A stretch of 64,000 nt of DNA from Nostocoides sp. HKS02 (GTDB lineage Bacteria > Actinomycetota > Actinomycetes > Actinomycetales > Dermatophilaceae): the NCBI RefSeq assembly GCF_009707485.1, contig NZ_CP046121.1, positions 868,001 to 932,000 of the forward strand, written 5' to 3'. Below are positions 40,022-49,460 of the stretch, one piece after another; within the stretch, counting starts at the first letter, position 1, and each line of letters opens with the position of its first letter. A program made the translations under genes and the position numbers. The notes under the pieces were generated by a model. That model saw only the letters and a list, made by a program, of their open reading frames with translations, was not told where the DNA came from and made no database searches.

Positions 40022-42208
40022 ATGACGTCCGAGACTGCCGTCGCCGTGACCGAGGTGCGGGTCCTCGAGGGACCCAACCTCTACTTCGCCAAACCGGCGA
40101 TCAAGGTCAGTCTCGAGGTGCCCGGCTACCTCAAGGCCGACGAGCGCACCCTGCTCGGCCTCGCCCGTCGCGTGGGCCTGCGCACGGCCCGTCCGGGCGC
40201 TCCGGGCACCGAGCAGCGGCAGCGGTTCGTCATGCGGCTGGTCGAGCGGGCCGTGCGCAGCCTCGCTCAAGCCAGCGGCACCTCGCGCCTCGGGGTCCGG
40301 GTCCGCCCGGGTAGCCCGACGGATGCCGTCGTGGCGGCCTTTGTGTGGCGACGGCGGAACCGCGGCCGGGCCCTCGGCCACGGCATCGGCCCGGTCCTGC
40401 AGGCGTGGCTCGACGGTGCGGACGTCGTCGCCGAGCAGGGGCTGCTCATCAGCCAGAGCGAGCCCGGCGAACGGCCCTCGATCCTCAAGCCCACCATCCC
40501 CGTCGCCTCGGTGACCGGCACCAACGGCAAGACCACGACGACCCGCCTCCTCGGCCACATCGGCATGACGGCGGGCCTGCGCACCGCCTGGTCGTCGACC
40601 GACGGTGTGGTCGTGCAGGGAGAGACCGTCGAGGAGGGTGACTACTCAGGGCCAGCGGGGGCACGAGGGGTGCTCACCGCGCCCGGGGTGCAGCTGGGCA
40701 TCCTCGAAACCGCACGCGGCGGCATGCTCCTCAAGGGCATGGGCGTCAGTGCCAACGACGTCAGCGTCGTGACCAACGTGTCGGCGGACCACCTCGGCCT
40801 GCAGGGGATCGACACCGTCGACCAGCTGGCGGAGGTCAAGGCCATCGTCACCAAGGCGACGAAGCCCTCCGGCTGGGTCGTGCTCAACGGTGAGGACCCC
40901 CGGGTGTGGGCCATGCGCTCGGGCATCAAGGCCAAGCCCTGGGTGTTCACGCTCCGAGCCGACGCCCCGGCGGTCCGCGAGTCGCTCGACCAGGGCGGTC
41001 GCGCCATCACGGTCCTCGACGGCGACATCGCAGTGCTCGAGAACGGCCAGGACCCGGACCGGCTCGTGAGCATCCTCGACGTGCCCGCCACCCTGTCCGG
41101 CCTCTCGCACCACAACATCGCCAACGCGTTGGCGGGCGCGGCCGCCGCGCTGGGACTGGGGCTGCCGCGGGCGGCAGTGGTCGAGGGGCTGCGCACGTTC
41201 GCTCCCGACGACCGGCTCAACCCGGGGCGGATGAACACCTACACGTTGCGCCGGGCCGATGGCGCGGCGATCACGGTGATCGTCGACCTGGCCCACAACG
41301 AGGCGGGGCTCGAGGCGCTGATGGACGTCGCGCACGGGCTCAAGGCCCCCGGCGGCCAGGTCCACCTCGGTCTCGGCCTCGCGGGGGACCGCACCGACGA
41401 GCTCCTCGAGTCGATGGGCGAGGTCGCCGGGTTGCGCGCCGACCGGGTCGTCGCCGCGCACAAGGCGCACTACCTGCGCGGGCGCACCATGGAGGAGCTC
41501 GAGAGCCACCTGCTGGTCGGCCTCGCCCGGGCCGGCGTCGCAGACATCGACTCGTTCGACACCGAGCTGGGCGGCCTCCAGGCACTCGTGCCCGGCGCGG
41601 CTGACGGTGATGTCGTGGCGCTCATGTGTCACTCCGAGCGCGTCCAGGTCGCGAGCTGGCTCGCCGAGCAGGGCGCCACGACTGACAGCCCTGCCGACAT
41701 CCGCCGCAAGGTCGTCGCGGCGCGCGGCGAGCACGAGTTCGAGGACCGGATCGCCGAGCTGTGGGCGCTGGCGGACGACGGTGCGCGCATCGACGCGGCC
41801 GCGCGGTTGCGCGCCCAGCGCCCCGGCGACCCGCGGCTGGTCTTCGAGGTGGCCAGTGCGTTCGATGCCGCAGGCAGGGAGCAGGAGGCCATTCCGCTGT
41901 ACCGCGAGGCCCTCGCGGCCGGCCTGCGCGAGCCGCACCGACACCGGGCGCGCATCCAGCTCGCCTCGAGCCTGCGCGTCACCGGCCAGCCGGAGCTCGC
42001 CTACTCGCTGCTCACCGAGCTGGCCGCCGAGCGGCCGGGGAGCGCGGCGGTGCAGGCGTTCCGGGCGCTCGCGGGCGTCGACAGCGGTCGGGCCGCCGAG
42101 GCGGTCGCCGACCTCGTCGACGCGCTGTTGCACCACGCCGGCGACGACGATGCGCTGGCCTACCGGCACGCCCTCCACGGGTATGCCGCGGAGCTGCGCG
42201 CGCGCTGA
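40022..42208 (+). CDS. CphA-like Mur ligase with C-terminal TPR-like domain, lacking ATP-grasp
   Basis: A 728-residue protein. The N-terminal part (EVRVLEGPNLYFAKPAIKV) resembles the start of cyanophycin synthetase. The ATP-grasp domain is absent, and the chain passes directly to a Mur-ligase module with P-loop SVTGTNGKTTTTRLLGHIG near residue 163, an ADHLGLQGIDTVDQLAE block and DLAHNEAGLEALMD. From about residue 570 it continues into helical TPR-like repeats (DPRLVFEVASAFDAAGREQE and AYSLLTELAAERPG). It converges on cphA. It probably ligates an amino acid or modifies the polymer made by CphA; the exact reaction is unknown. Confidence 0.85.
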   Translation: MTSETAVAVTEVRVLEGPNLYFAKPAIKVSLEVPGYLKADERTLLGLARRVGLRTARPGAPGTEQRQRFVMRLVERAVRSLAQASGTSRLGVRVRPGSPTDAVVAAFVWRRRNRGRALGHGIGPVLQAWLDGADVVAEQGLLISQSEPGERPSILKPTIPVASVTGTNGKTTTTRLLGHIGMTAGLRTAWSSTDGVVVQGETVEEGDYSGPAGARGVLTAPGVQLGILETARGGMLLKGMGVSANDVSVVTNVSADHLGLQGIDTVDQLAEVKAIVTKATKPSGWVVLNGEDPRVWAMRSGIKAKPWVFTLRADAPAVRESLDQGGRAITVLDGDIAVLENGQDPDRLVSILDVPATLSGLSHHNIANALAGAAAALGLGLPRAAVVEGLRTFAPDDRLNPGRMNTYTLRRADGAAITVIVDLAHNEAGLEALMDVAHGLKAPGGQVHLGLGLAGDRTDELLESMGEVAGLRADRVVAAHKAHYLRGRTMEELESHLLVGLARAGVADIDSFDTELGGLQALVPGAADGDVVALMCHSERVQVASWLAEQGATTDSPADIRRKVVAARGEHEFEDRIAELWALADDGARIDAAARLRAQRPGDPRLVFEVASAFDAAGREQEAIPLYREALAAGLREPHRHRARIQLASSLRVTGQPELAYSLLTELAAERPGSAAVQAFRALAGVDSGRAAEAVADLVDALLHHAGDDDALAYRHALHGYAAELRAR

Positions 42209-42243
42209 CCTCGCGGTCAGCGCAGCTGACCCTTCGGTCAGCT
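42205..42243. terminator. Tandem bidirectional hairpins between convergent Mur ligase and cphA
   Basis: Two hairpins in a row, CTGACC-tcgc-GGTCAG (42205-42220) and CTGACC-cttc-GGTCAG (42226-42241, extended to AGCTGACC/GGTCAGCT). The Mur ligase TGA is inside the first and the cphA stop inside the second. Each palindrome carries a stop on both strands. Confidence 0.7.
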
Positions 42244-45084
42244 GGTGGCGGGCTCGGGCTCGGTCGCGGCAGCCTCGTCGCCAGCCACCTGGGCCTCGGA
42301 CTGCATCTCCACAGGGTCGAGGTCGGGGTCGCCCAGCCCGGTGCCGGGGTGGGCGCCTGCCTGGGCCGAGTGGGTCAGCTGCTCCAGCTCGGCGAGGACC
42401 TCGGCGTGGTTGTCGACGCACAGCACGACGACGTCACCGGGGTTGGCCCGGGCCATGCAGTGCTGCACCGCGCTGACCTCGTCGAGGACCGTCTCGACCT
42501 GACGGCAGCGCACGCCCTCCTTGCCGATCTCGGCCATGGCGCCCTCGACGATGAGGGCCGCAGTCGCGCCGCGGACGCGTCCACGCAGCCGCTGGTCTTC
42601 CCGGACCACCACGACGTCGAAGTGGCGTGCGGCGAGGGCTCCCAGCTCACGCATGTCGTCGTCGCGCCGGTCGCCGGCGGTGGAGATCATGCCGATGCGC
42701 GAGATCCGGCCGAGCTCGGCCTGCCCCGCCTTCTGCGCGGCATACCCGTCGACGAACTCCCCGAGCACGCGCATGCCGGGAGCGTTGTGGCAGTAGTCGA
42801 CGAAGACGTCCACGTTGTTCACGTTGACGAAGTTCATGCGGCCAGGCGAGAGGTAGTAGCTGGTGGTGAAGGTCCGCAACCCCTGGCGGATCTCGTGCAG
42901 GCCCGCGCCCGCTGCGAACGCCGCGCCCGCGGCGGCCATGGCGTTGGCGACGTTGAACTTCGCGGTGCCGCCGAAGGTGGACGGCAACAGGTGGGTCCAC
43001 GCGAGCTGCATCGAGCGGCGGCCATGCTTGATGACGATCATGTCGCCGCGCTCGGTGGGCTCGAGCACCACCGCTCGGCCCCCCCGACGGCAGTGTGCGT
43101 CGATGAGCTCGCGCACGCTGCTGCCGGGCGCCTCCAACGAGAACCACACCACGCTGCCGGAGCACCGACGACGCATCTTGCGGACCAGCGGCTCGTCGGC
43201 GTTGAGCACCGCGAACCCGTCGCGCGGGACCGCTTCGACCACGACGGCCTTGACATCGGCGAGCTGTTCGAGGGTGTCGATGCCCTTCATGCCGAGGTGG
43301 TCGGGGGCGACGTTGGTGACCACGGCGACGTCGTTGCGGTCGTAGCCCAGGCCCTCGCGCAGGATGCCGCCGCGCGCGACCTCCATGACCGCGAAGTCGA
43401 CGCGGGGGTTCTGCAGCACCATCCGCGCCGAACGCGGCCCGGACGCATCGGCTTTGTAGACGAGGCGCTCGTCGATGACGATGCCGTCGGTGGAGGTCAT
43501 GCCGACCTTGCGCCCGATCCCCTTGAAGATGTGGGCGATCATCCGCGAGGTCGTCGTCTTGCCGTTGGTGCCGGTCACGGCCACGATCGGCACGCGTGAC
43601 GCGGACCCGGGTGGGAACAGCAGGTCGACGACAGGCTTGGCGATGAACTGCGGCTCGCCCACCGTCGGGTGGGTGTGCATGCGGAAGCCAGGGGCGGCGT
43701 TCACCTCGCAGATCGCGCCGCCCGTCTCGCGTACGGGTGAGGCGATGTCCGGGCAGATGAAGTCGATACCCGCGACGTCGAGGCCGATCATCCGGGCGGC
43801 TTCCTCGGCGATCTCGACGTTGTCGGGGTGGGCCTCGAAGGTCCGGTCGACGGAGATGCCGCCGGTCGACATGTTGCCGGTGAGCGCCAGCTTGACCATC
43901 TGGTCCTTGGGCGGCACGTCGTCCATCGCGAAACCCTGGTCGCGGACCAGCGCGATCGCGCCGGAGTCGACCTTGATCCGGGTGAGGACCTTCTCATGCC
44001 CGACGCCGCGGCGCGGGTCGGCGTTGGTGAGCTCGACCAGCTCGCTGACCGTGTGCACGCCGTCGCCCATGACGTGGGCCGGCACCCGCTCGGCGATCGC
44101 CTGCATGCGGCCGTCGACGATGAGGCAGCGGTAGTCGCGCCCCACGACGAGCGACTCGACGATGACGTAGCCGCGACGGGACTCACCCTCGGCGACGCCG
44201 AACGCCGCCCGGACCTCGTCGTCGGACTGCAGGTCGAGGCAGACGCCGCGGCCGTGGTTGCCGTCGAGCGGCTTGACCACGACCGGGAAGCCGATCCGAC
44301 GCCCCGCCGCAACGGCGGCCTCGGCGGTGCGCACGGTCTCCTGCTTGGGGACCGGGAGCCCCGCGGAGGCCAGCAGTCGGGTGGTCATGTCCTTGTCGCT
44401 GGCGATGTCGACCGCGAGCGCCCCCGTCTTGGAGGTCATGGTCGCCCGGATCCGCTGGGCGTGCACGCCCTGGCCGAGCTGCACCAGCGATGCGGCGTTC
44501 AACCGGATGTAGGGGATGTCGCGGGAGACCGCCTCCTCAAGGATCGCGGCGGTCGAGGGCCCGAAGGAGGCGCGCTGGGCTCGGCGCAGGAACTCCCTCG
44601 AGCTCGTCGGCGAAGTCGAAGTCCGGTTCGGCCTGGACGAGGTGGTTGACCAGGCGCACGGCCAGGGTGCCCGCAGCGAGACCCACCGTCTCGTCGTTGT
44701 AGTCGTAGATGACGTTGTAACGCCCGGGCGTCCCCTTGACCGCCCGGGTCTTGCCGCGGCGCAGGTCGTGGCCGGCCTCCTGCTGGAGCTGCAGGGCGAC
44801 GTGCTCCGCGACGTGGCCCAGCCAGGTGCCCTCGCGGAGTCGCTCGATGAACCCGCCCCGCACACCACGCGAGCAGGTGTGGTTCTCCAGGCCGGGCAAG
44901 AGCTCGACGAGCCGGTCGGTGAAGCCCTCGAGGGTGTCGGTCGGGTAGCCCTCGAGGACGCCGAGGTCGAGGACCAGGTGGATCGCGGGGTTGTAGGACC
45001 AGATGTTCCCCCGCGGTAGACCCGCGACTCGACGATGGTGAGCTCGGGTGCCGGGGGTCCAGTGGGGGTGGCGCGATCTGCCAT
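42238..45084 (-). CDS. cphA: Cyanophycin synthetase CphA (two compensating frameshifts)
   Basis: Makes the Asp-Arg storage polymer cyanophycin, about 949 residues. N-terminal domain starts TIVESRVYRG; the ATP-grasp region follows (GFPVVVKPLDGNHGRGVCLDL); then a Mur-ligase module with VAVTGTNGKTTTSRMIAHI. A missing G in the run at 45008-45012 and an extra G at 44595-44597 (plus-strand C runs) put about 140 codons out of frame. In the alternative frame that stretch reads NIWSYNPAIHLVLDLGVLEG and HVALQLQQEAGHDLRRGKTR. The stop sits in a hairpin. It is followed upstream by cyanophycinase on the same strand. Confidence 0.94.
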   Translation of the reverse strand: MADRATPTGPPAPELTIVESRVYRGGTSGPTTPRSTWSSTSASSRATRPTPSRASPTGSSSSCPAWRTTPARVVCGAGSSSDSARAPGWATSRSTSPCSSSRRPATTCAAARPGRSRGRPGVTTSSTTTTTRRWVSLRAPWPCAWSTTSSRPNRTSTSPTSSREFLRRAQRASFGPSTAAILEEAVSRDIPYIRLNAASLVQLGQGVHAQRIRATMTSKTGALAVDIASDKDMTTRLLASAGLPVPKQETVRTAEAAVAAGRRIGFPVVVKPLDGNHGRGVCLDLQSDDEVRAAFGVAEGESRRGYVIVESLVVGRDYRCLIVDGRMQAIAERVPAHVMGDGVHTVSELVELTNADPRRGVGHEKVLTRIKVDSGAIALVRDQGFAMDDVPPKDQMVKLALTGNMSTGGISVDRTFEAHPDNVEIAEEAARMIGLDVAGIDFICPDIASPVRETGGAICEVNAAPGFRMHTHPTVGEPQFIAKPVVDLLFPPGSASRVPIVAVTGTNGKTTTSRMIAHIFKGIGRKVGMTSTDGIVIDERLVYKADASGPRSARMVLQNPRVDFAVMEVARGGILREGLGYDRNDVAVVTNVAPDHLGMKGIDTLEQLADVKAVVVEAVPRDGFAVLNADEPLVRKMRRRCSGSVVWFSLEAPGSSVRELIDAHCRRGGRAVVLEPTERGDMIVIKHGRRSMQLAWTHLLPSTFGGTAKFNVANAMAAAGAAFAAGAGLHEIRQGLRTFTTSYYLSPGRMNFVNVNNVDVFVDYCHNAPGMRVLGEFVDGYAAQKAGQAELGRISRIGMISTAGDRRDDDMRELGALAARHFDVVVVREDQRLRGRVRGATAALIVEGAMAEIGKEGVRCRQVETVLDEVSAVQHCMARANPGDVVVLCVDNHAEVLAELEQLTHSAQAGAHPGTGLGDPDLDPVEMQSEAQVAGDEAAATEPEPATS

Positions 45085-45125
45085 GGGAACTCCTTGCGGT
45101 CGGGCCGTGCGAACCGGTGGCTGGC

Positions 45126-45998
45126 TCAGGCTTTCGCCGAGGCCAGGGCCACCGCGACGTCAGGGTGCTTTTCGACGAAGTCCACGAGCCGCACCTCGGA
45201 GAGGTCGAACGTAGCGCCTGCGGGAAGGGAATGCACCACAGCCCCTGACACCATGAGGGGGGCGCCACGACGGGCGTCGGGAGCGTCGGACGTGGCGGCA
45301 CGGCAGTCGAGGACGAAGACCGCGCCCGAGCCGTGGACCGTGAAGGTGCGCTGGTCGCGGACCTCGATGGCCGTGTCCTCGTCGATGCCGATGCCGATGA
45401 GGCTCGGCGACGCGGCGACCATCGACATCAGCCGGCCGTAGCGCGAGCGCTGGGCGAAGTGCTGGTCGATGATCGCGCCCTGGAGCAGGCCCAGCCCGGC
45501 GCTGAGCTGGCTGTGCCGCTGGCGCGGGGTGATGCCCTCGTCGCCCATGGAGATCATGAACTGGCTCATGATCGACGCTCCCGCGGAGGTGCCACCGATC
45601 ACAGCGCCGCGCGCGTGGGCACGGTGCAGGGCGTCGCCGAGCGGGGTCCCTGGGAAGCGCTGGCTCAGCTTGAGCTGGCTGCCACCACTCATGAAGATGC
45701 CGGTGGCGTCGTCGAGGAGCCGGACGAGGGCTTGGTCCTGCGACTCGAGGCGGTCCTGGGGGTTGACGACGGTCGGCTCGGGCGCGCCCAGCCGGGTGAA
45801 CACCTCGGTGTACGCCGCCACGACCTCGTCCTGGAACGAGGACGCCGTCGGGATCAGGACGATCCGGGCCCGCTTGCCCCCGGCCAGCCTGACGAACCGG
45901 CGCAACACGGTGGCCTTGCCGACGCGGTCCTCGGCGCCGCCAATGATGAGCAGCGTGGGTGGCCTGCGCCGTGGGGCAGGGCTGGTCGAGGATGCCAT
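45126..45998 (-). CDS. cphB: Cyanophycinase CphB
   Basis: Serine exopeptidase (family S51) that degrades cyanophycin to dipeptides, 290 residues. The nucleophile elbow is VIGGTSAGASIMS near residue 135, and TLLIIGGAEDRVGK opens the domain. DQHFAQRSRYGRLM holds the conserved His region. It lies directly upstream of cphA on the same strand, 41 bases apart, so synthesis and breakdown genes are probably co-expressed. Confidence 0.94.
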   Translation of the reverse strand: MASSTSPAPRRRPPTLLIIGGAEDRVGKATVLRRFVRLAGGKRARIVLIPTASSFQDEVVAAYTEVFTRLGAPEPTVVNPQDRLESQDQALVRLLDDATGIFMSGGSQLKLSQRFPGTPLGDALHRAHARGAVIGGTSAGASIMSQFMISMGDEGITPRQRHSQLSAGLGLLQGAIIDQHFAQRSRYGRLMSMVAASPSLIGIGIDEDTAIEVRDQRTFTVHGSGAVFVLDCRAATSDAPDARRGAPLMVSGAVVHSLPAGATFDLSEVRLVDFVEKHPDVAVALASAKA

Positions 45999-46014
45999 TG
46001 CGACAGCCTAGGAG

Positions 46015-47247
46015 TCAGGTCGTCGGCACCGGGGGAGCGGGGGTCGGCGTGCCGTCGGCCTCGTCGGCTTCCTCGATCTCCTCGCGGGTGATGCCGAGCA
46101 AGTAGAGGACGGCGTCGAGGTAGGGCACGTTGACCGCCGTGTCGGCCTGCTCGCGCACCACCGGCTTGGCGTTGAACGCCACCCCGAGCCCCGCCGCCTC
46201 GAGCATGTCGAGGTCGTTCGCGCCGTCGCCGATCGCGACCGTTCGGGACAGGGGCAGGCCCGCCTCGTCGGCGAACCGGCGCAGCGCCAGCGCCTTGCCC
46301 GGGCGGTCGACGATCTCGCCGACCAGCCGACCGGTGAGTATGCCGTCGCGGACCTCGAGGCGGTTGGCGTGGGCGTGGTCGATGCCCAGCTCGCGCGCCA
46401 GTTCGGCCACGATCTCGATGAAGCCGCCGGAGACCACGGCGACAGTGAAGCCGAGCCGCTTGAGGGTGCGCACCAGCGTGCGGGCTCCCGGGGTGAACCG
46501 GACCGCCGCGCGCACCTCGTCGAGGACGGACACCGGTAAGCCCTCGAGGACGGCGACCCTCCGGCGCAGGCTGTCCGCGAAGTCGAGCTCGCCCCGCATC
46601 GCCGCCTGCGTGACGGCGGCAACCTCGGCCTCACGACCGGCATGCCGGGCCAGGAGCTCGATGACCTCGTCCTGGATCAAGGTGGAGTCGACATCCATGA
46701 CGACGAGGCGGCGACCCCGTCGGGCCAGGCCGCCGGCCGCCACGGCGATGTCGAGGCCGTGGACGCTCGACTCGAGGGCCAGCTCGCGGCGCAGCCGCTC
46801 GACGTCAGCACCCGACACGTCGAACTCCAGGGTCGTGACCGGGTAGCGGGAGAGGCGGCGGATGCGGTCGATGTTGGCGCCGTGGGAGGCGATCCGTGCC
46901 GTGATCGCGGCGACACCGCTGGCCCGCAGCGGGTGGCCCAGGACGACCACTGCGGCGCGACCGGTGCGTCGGCGCGGGGTGTCGCCGCGCCCGTCCTTGA
47001 CCTTCACCTTGAGCCCGAGCTCGCGCCCGACCGCGGCCACCACCTCGCGCAGCCGCTCCTCGACCTCGCCCGCTCCGAGGAGCATGGCCAGCGTGAGGTG
47101 GCCGCGCACCACGACCTGCTCGAGATCGACGACCTCAGCGCCGACATCGGCGATGGCGTCGAAGAACGCGCTCGTGACGCCCGGCCGGTCCTCACCACTG
47201 ATGGTGACGAGCAGCGTGTGGGGATCGTCAGCGACCAGGTCAGGCAC
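46015..47247 (-). CDS. serB: Phosphoserine phosphatase SerB with ACT domains
   Basis: Last step of serine synthesis, 410 residues. Two N-terminal ACT-like domains (LLVTISGEDRPGVTSAFF and AAITARIASHGANIDRIRRL) precede the HAD phosphatase with the nucleophile motif VVMDVDSTLIQDEVIE near residue 187 and IGDGANDLDMLEAAGLG. The mycobacterial SerB2 has the same layout. GTG start. The end is an acidic, Pro-rich tail. It lies 16 bases upstream of cphB on the same strand. Confidence 0.95.
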   Translation of the reverse strand: MPDLVADDPHTLLVTISGEDRPGVTSAFFDAIADVGAEVVDLEQVVVRGHLTLAMLLGAGEVEERLREVVAAVGRELGLKVKVKDGRGDTPRRRTGRAAVVVLGHPLRASGVAAITARIASHGANIDRIRRLSRYPVTTLEFDVSGADVERLRRELALESSVHGLDIAVAAGGLARRGRRLVVMDVDSTLIQDEVIELLARHAGREAEVAAVTQAAMRGELDFADSLRRRVAVLEGLPVSVLDEVRAAVRFTPGARTLVRTLKRLGFTVAVVSGGFIEIVAELARELGIDHAHANRLEVRDGILTGRLVGEIVDRPGKALALRRFADEAGLPLSRTVAIGDGANDLDMLEAAGLGVAFNAKPVVREQADTAVNVPYLDAVLYLLGITREEIEEADEADGTPTPAPPVPTT

Positions 47248-47524
47248 GCCGCCACGATATCCGCGCGTTCAGACCAGCTGGCGGGAGTCTCGCCATCCGA
47301 CCCGAACCCCGCCCCGTCCGGTGCTGGCCGTTCCCAGTGCGTTACCACGCACCTCGGCTGAGAAGCAACCAGGTATTCGGAGCTCGAATGTCGCGTTGAC
47401 CGCCAATCAGTCGGCTCATCAGGCTTCGACTGATGGAGGTTCCTCACGACCTGGGGATGTGGATCAGTCATTCCTTGGGAAATCCAGCGCACCATGCACA
47501 CAAATCACACGTGAGGACGAGTGC
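47248..47524. other. 277-base intergenic region, AT-richer than surroundings
   Basis: No convincing gene. The stretch 47370-47520 is visibly less GC-rich than its neighbours and precedes the secreted-protein gene. It probably holds the divergent serB promoter and the promoter of the following gene, but I could not assign boxes. Confidence 0.4.
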
Positions 47525-48191
47525 GATGAGATTGAGAATGAGGCTGGCCGCCGTGGCCGCGACAGCGGCCATTGTGTTCACGTCCGGGGGCACGGTGGCC
47601 TGGTCGGCGCCTGGCAACAACCTGACGCCGGGCCAGAGGGCGAAGATCGTCAAGGCGCTGACCGGCCGCGGGGCGGACGCTGCCACGGCTCAGGAGGTCG
47701 CCTCCAGCGACCAGGCGGCGAGTGTCGCGGTGGGGAGGCACACGGAGAGCGGCACCGTCGTGAACCGCCATCCGGCCACAGGCGGCAGGGGCGGGGTTGT
47801 GCCGTACGCGCTCGGCTCCTGCAGCGGCTACTCCGGGTACGACTGGGTGCGGTCCTATGTGGACAACGCGGTGGGTGTGGCCATGGCCAGCATCTACCTG
47901 CAGACCAACTGGTGCTTCAACTACTCGCGGGTCACCTACGCCGCCAGTTATCGGACCTATACCGTCTACGCCGCAGGCTCCTTGAACATGGTCTGGGAGG
48001 GCTGGGCGGAAAACCCGGTGGAACAGTACTTCTACACCAGCGGTGGACACGTCAACGGCGGGGTGTTTACCTACAGCGAGGGCGAGTTCGGCAACTGCAT
48101 CCTCCACTATGGGTGCTTGAACTACATTCAGCCCTGGACGGAGACCCGCAACTACTGGAACGGCACCTCGCTGGAGAGTGGCGGGAGGTAG
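47525..48191 (+). CDS. Secreted protein of unknown function
   Basis: About 221 residues. Signal peptide MRLRMRLAAVAATAAIVFTS with a likely cleavage after AWSA (about residue 32). The mature part has a Gly/Arg-rich linker, then an aromatic-rich domain with cysteines in GSCSGYSGYDWV, TNWCFNY and FGNCILHYGCLNY, probably disulfide-bonded. Its Tyr/Trp/Asn content and less extreme GC differ from neighbouring genes. An upstream in-frame GTG near 47511 is an alternative start. No family recognised; a cell-surface or bacteriocin-like role is speculation. Confidence 0.75.
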
Positions 48192-48194
48192 GGC

Positions 48195-48440
48195 ATGGCG
48201 GTGAGCAGCACGACAGATGCCACCCGAGGTCGCCCGGGCCTGTGGTGGCTGCTGGGGGTGTTGGCGGCAACCTCGGTCTTCCCTGGCCTCGGGGCTGCGG
48301 TGGCGTTCGGCGCCGCGTGGAGGTTGCCCCGGCGGCGAGTCGCGTTCATCGTCCTGGCGGTCGCCCTGATCGTCTGGACGCTGCTCTTCACCCCTTGGGG
48401 CGGTGGAATCGAACGGGGTACCTCGGTCCAGCACCACTGA
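48195..48440 (+). CDS. Small two-helix membrane protein
   Basis: An 81-residue protein with helices GLWWLLGVLAATSVFPGLGA and VAFIVLAVALIVWTLLFTP, joined by AAWRLPRRR. It starts 3 bases after the stop of the secreted protein, so the pair is almost certainly co-transcribed. It could be a membrane partner or immunity-like protein for it, but there is no direct evidence. Confidence 0.7.
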   Translation: MAVSSTTDATRGRPGLWWLLGVLAATSVFPGLGAAVAFGAAWRLPRRRVAFIVLAVALIVWTLLFTPWGGGIERGTSVQHH

Positions 48441-48510
48441 TCCACCATCAGGCCGCCGTCTCGACGGAGGACTCGGTCCCCCGTGGTTCGTGAGGTAGGT
48501 GGTCCCATCG

Positions 48511-48542
48511 ATGGTCTTCGATACGGGTCGATACAAGACCAT
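48511..48542. repeat. Inverted repeat between membrane protein and LLM genes
   Basis: Arms ATGGTCTT and AAGACCAT (8 pairs) with a 16-base loop that itself contains CGATAC twice. It lies in a 206-base gap between convergent genes, so it may act as a terminator for one or both. Confidence 0.4.
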
Positions 48543-48646
48543 GTACGGCTCGCCTGCACCTGTGTGAATCAGGTCCCATCACCCGCGGGAAATGGAGCCA
48601 CTCGACGCTGGGCAATGCCCCGTATGCCGCAGCGACGGTGGGTGCC

Positions 48647-49460
48647 TCAGGCTCCCTGGTGGGAGTCGCGCCAGGCGACCAGTTCCCGCAGGGGGAGCGA
48701 GGTCGTACCGCGGGCCGCTGAGTCCGACGGTGAACAGGCGGGTGCCCACGGCATACAGATCCTCGGCGGCGGCGACGTAGTCCCCGACCGACTCGGGGTG
48801 ACGCCCTGGTTTGGCGGACACCCCGGCGGAGCGCTCGATCTCGGCGGGGTCCCTCCCCAGCTTCGTGCACCACTCGTCGAGGACCGCGTGCTTGTGGGCG
48901 ATCGTCGGGGCGCCCCCGAAGCCGTGCCAGATGGTCGCGTGCTCGGCCACGATCCGGAGGGTCTTGCGCTCACCGCCACCGCCGATGAGGACGGGGATCT
49001 CGCGGGTGGGCGGTGGGTTGAGCCTGGCCCACCGCTCCCGGATGAGCGGCAGATCGCGCGCCAGGGCATCCAGCCGCCCACCGGCGGTGCCGAACTCGTA
49101 CCCGTACTCGTCGTAGTCGCGCTCGAACCAGCCGGAGCCAATGCCCAGGATGAGGCGGCCGTCACTGATGTGGTCCACGGTGCGCGCCATGTCGGCCAGC
49201 AGCTGCGGGTTGCGGTAGCTGTTGCAGGTCACGAGGGCGCCGATCTCGACACGCTCGGTCGCCTCGGCCCAGGCGCCGAGCGTCGTCCAGCACTCGAAGT
49301 GCGCGCCGTCCGGCTCGCCGTACAGCGGGAAGAAGTGGTCCCAGGTGAAGACGACGTCGACGCCGATCTCCTCCGCCTGCGCGACGGCTCGGCGGATAGC
49401 GGGGTAGTCCGCGTGCTGCGGTTGGAGCTGGACGCCGATCCGGATGGGTCTGCTCGTCAC
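48647..49460 (-). CDS. LLM-class (F420-dependent type) oxidoreductase (one frameshift)
   Basis: Luciferase-like TIM-barrel oxidoreductase, about 270 residues. It starts with GTG at 49460 ([20 protein letters not shown]) overlapping the glgC stop. Family blocks include [20 protein letters not shown] and [20 protein letters not shown] and the nucleotide-contact region [20 protein letters not shown]. Near the end the frame breaks at the G run 48691-48695. Removing one base gives the ending [17 protein letters not shown] with a stop at 48647-48649. F420 use is inferred from the actinobacterial family; FMN is possible. Confidence 0.88.
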
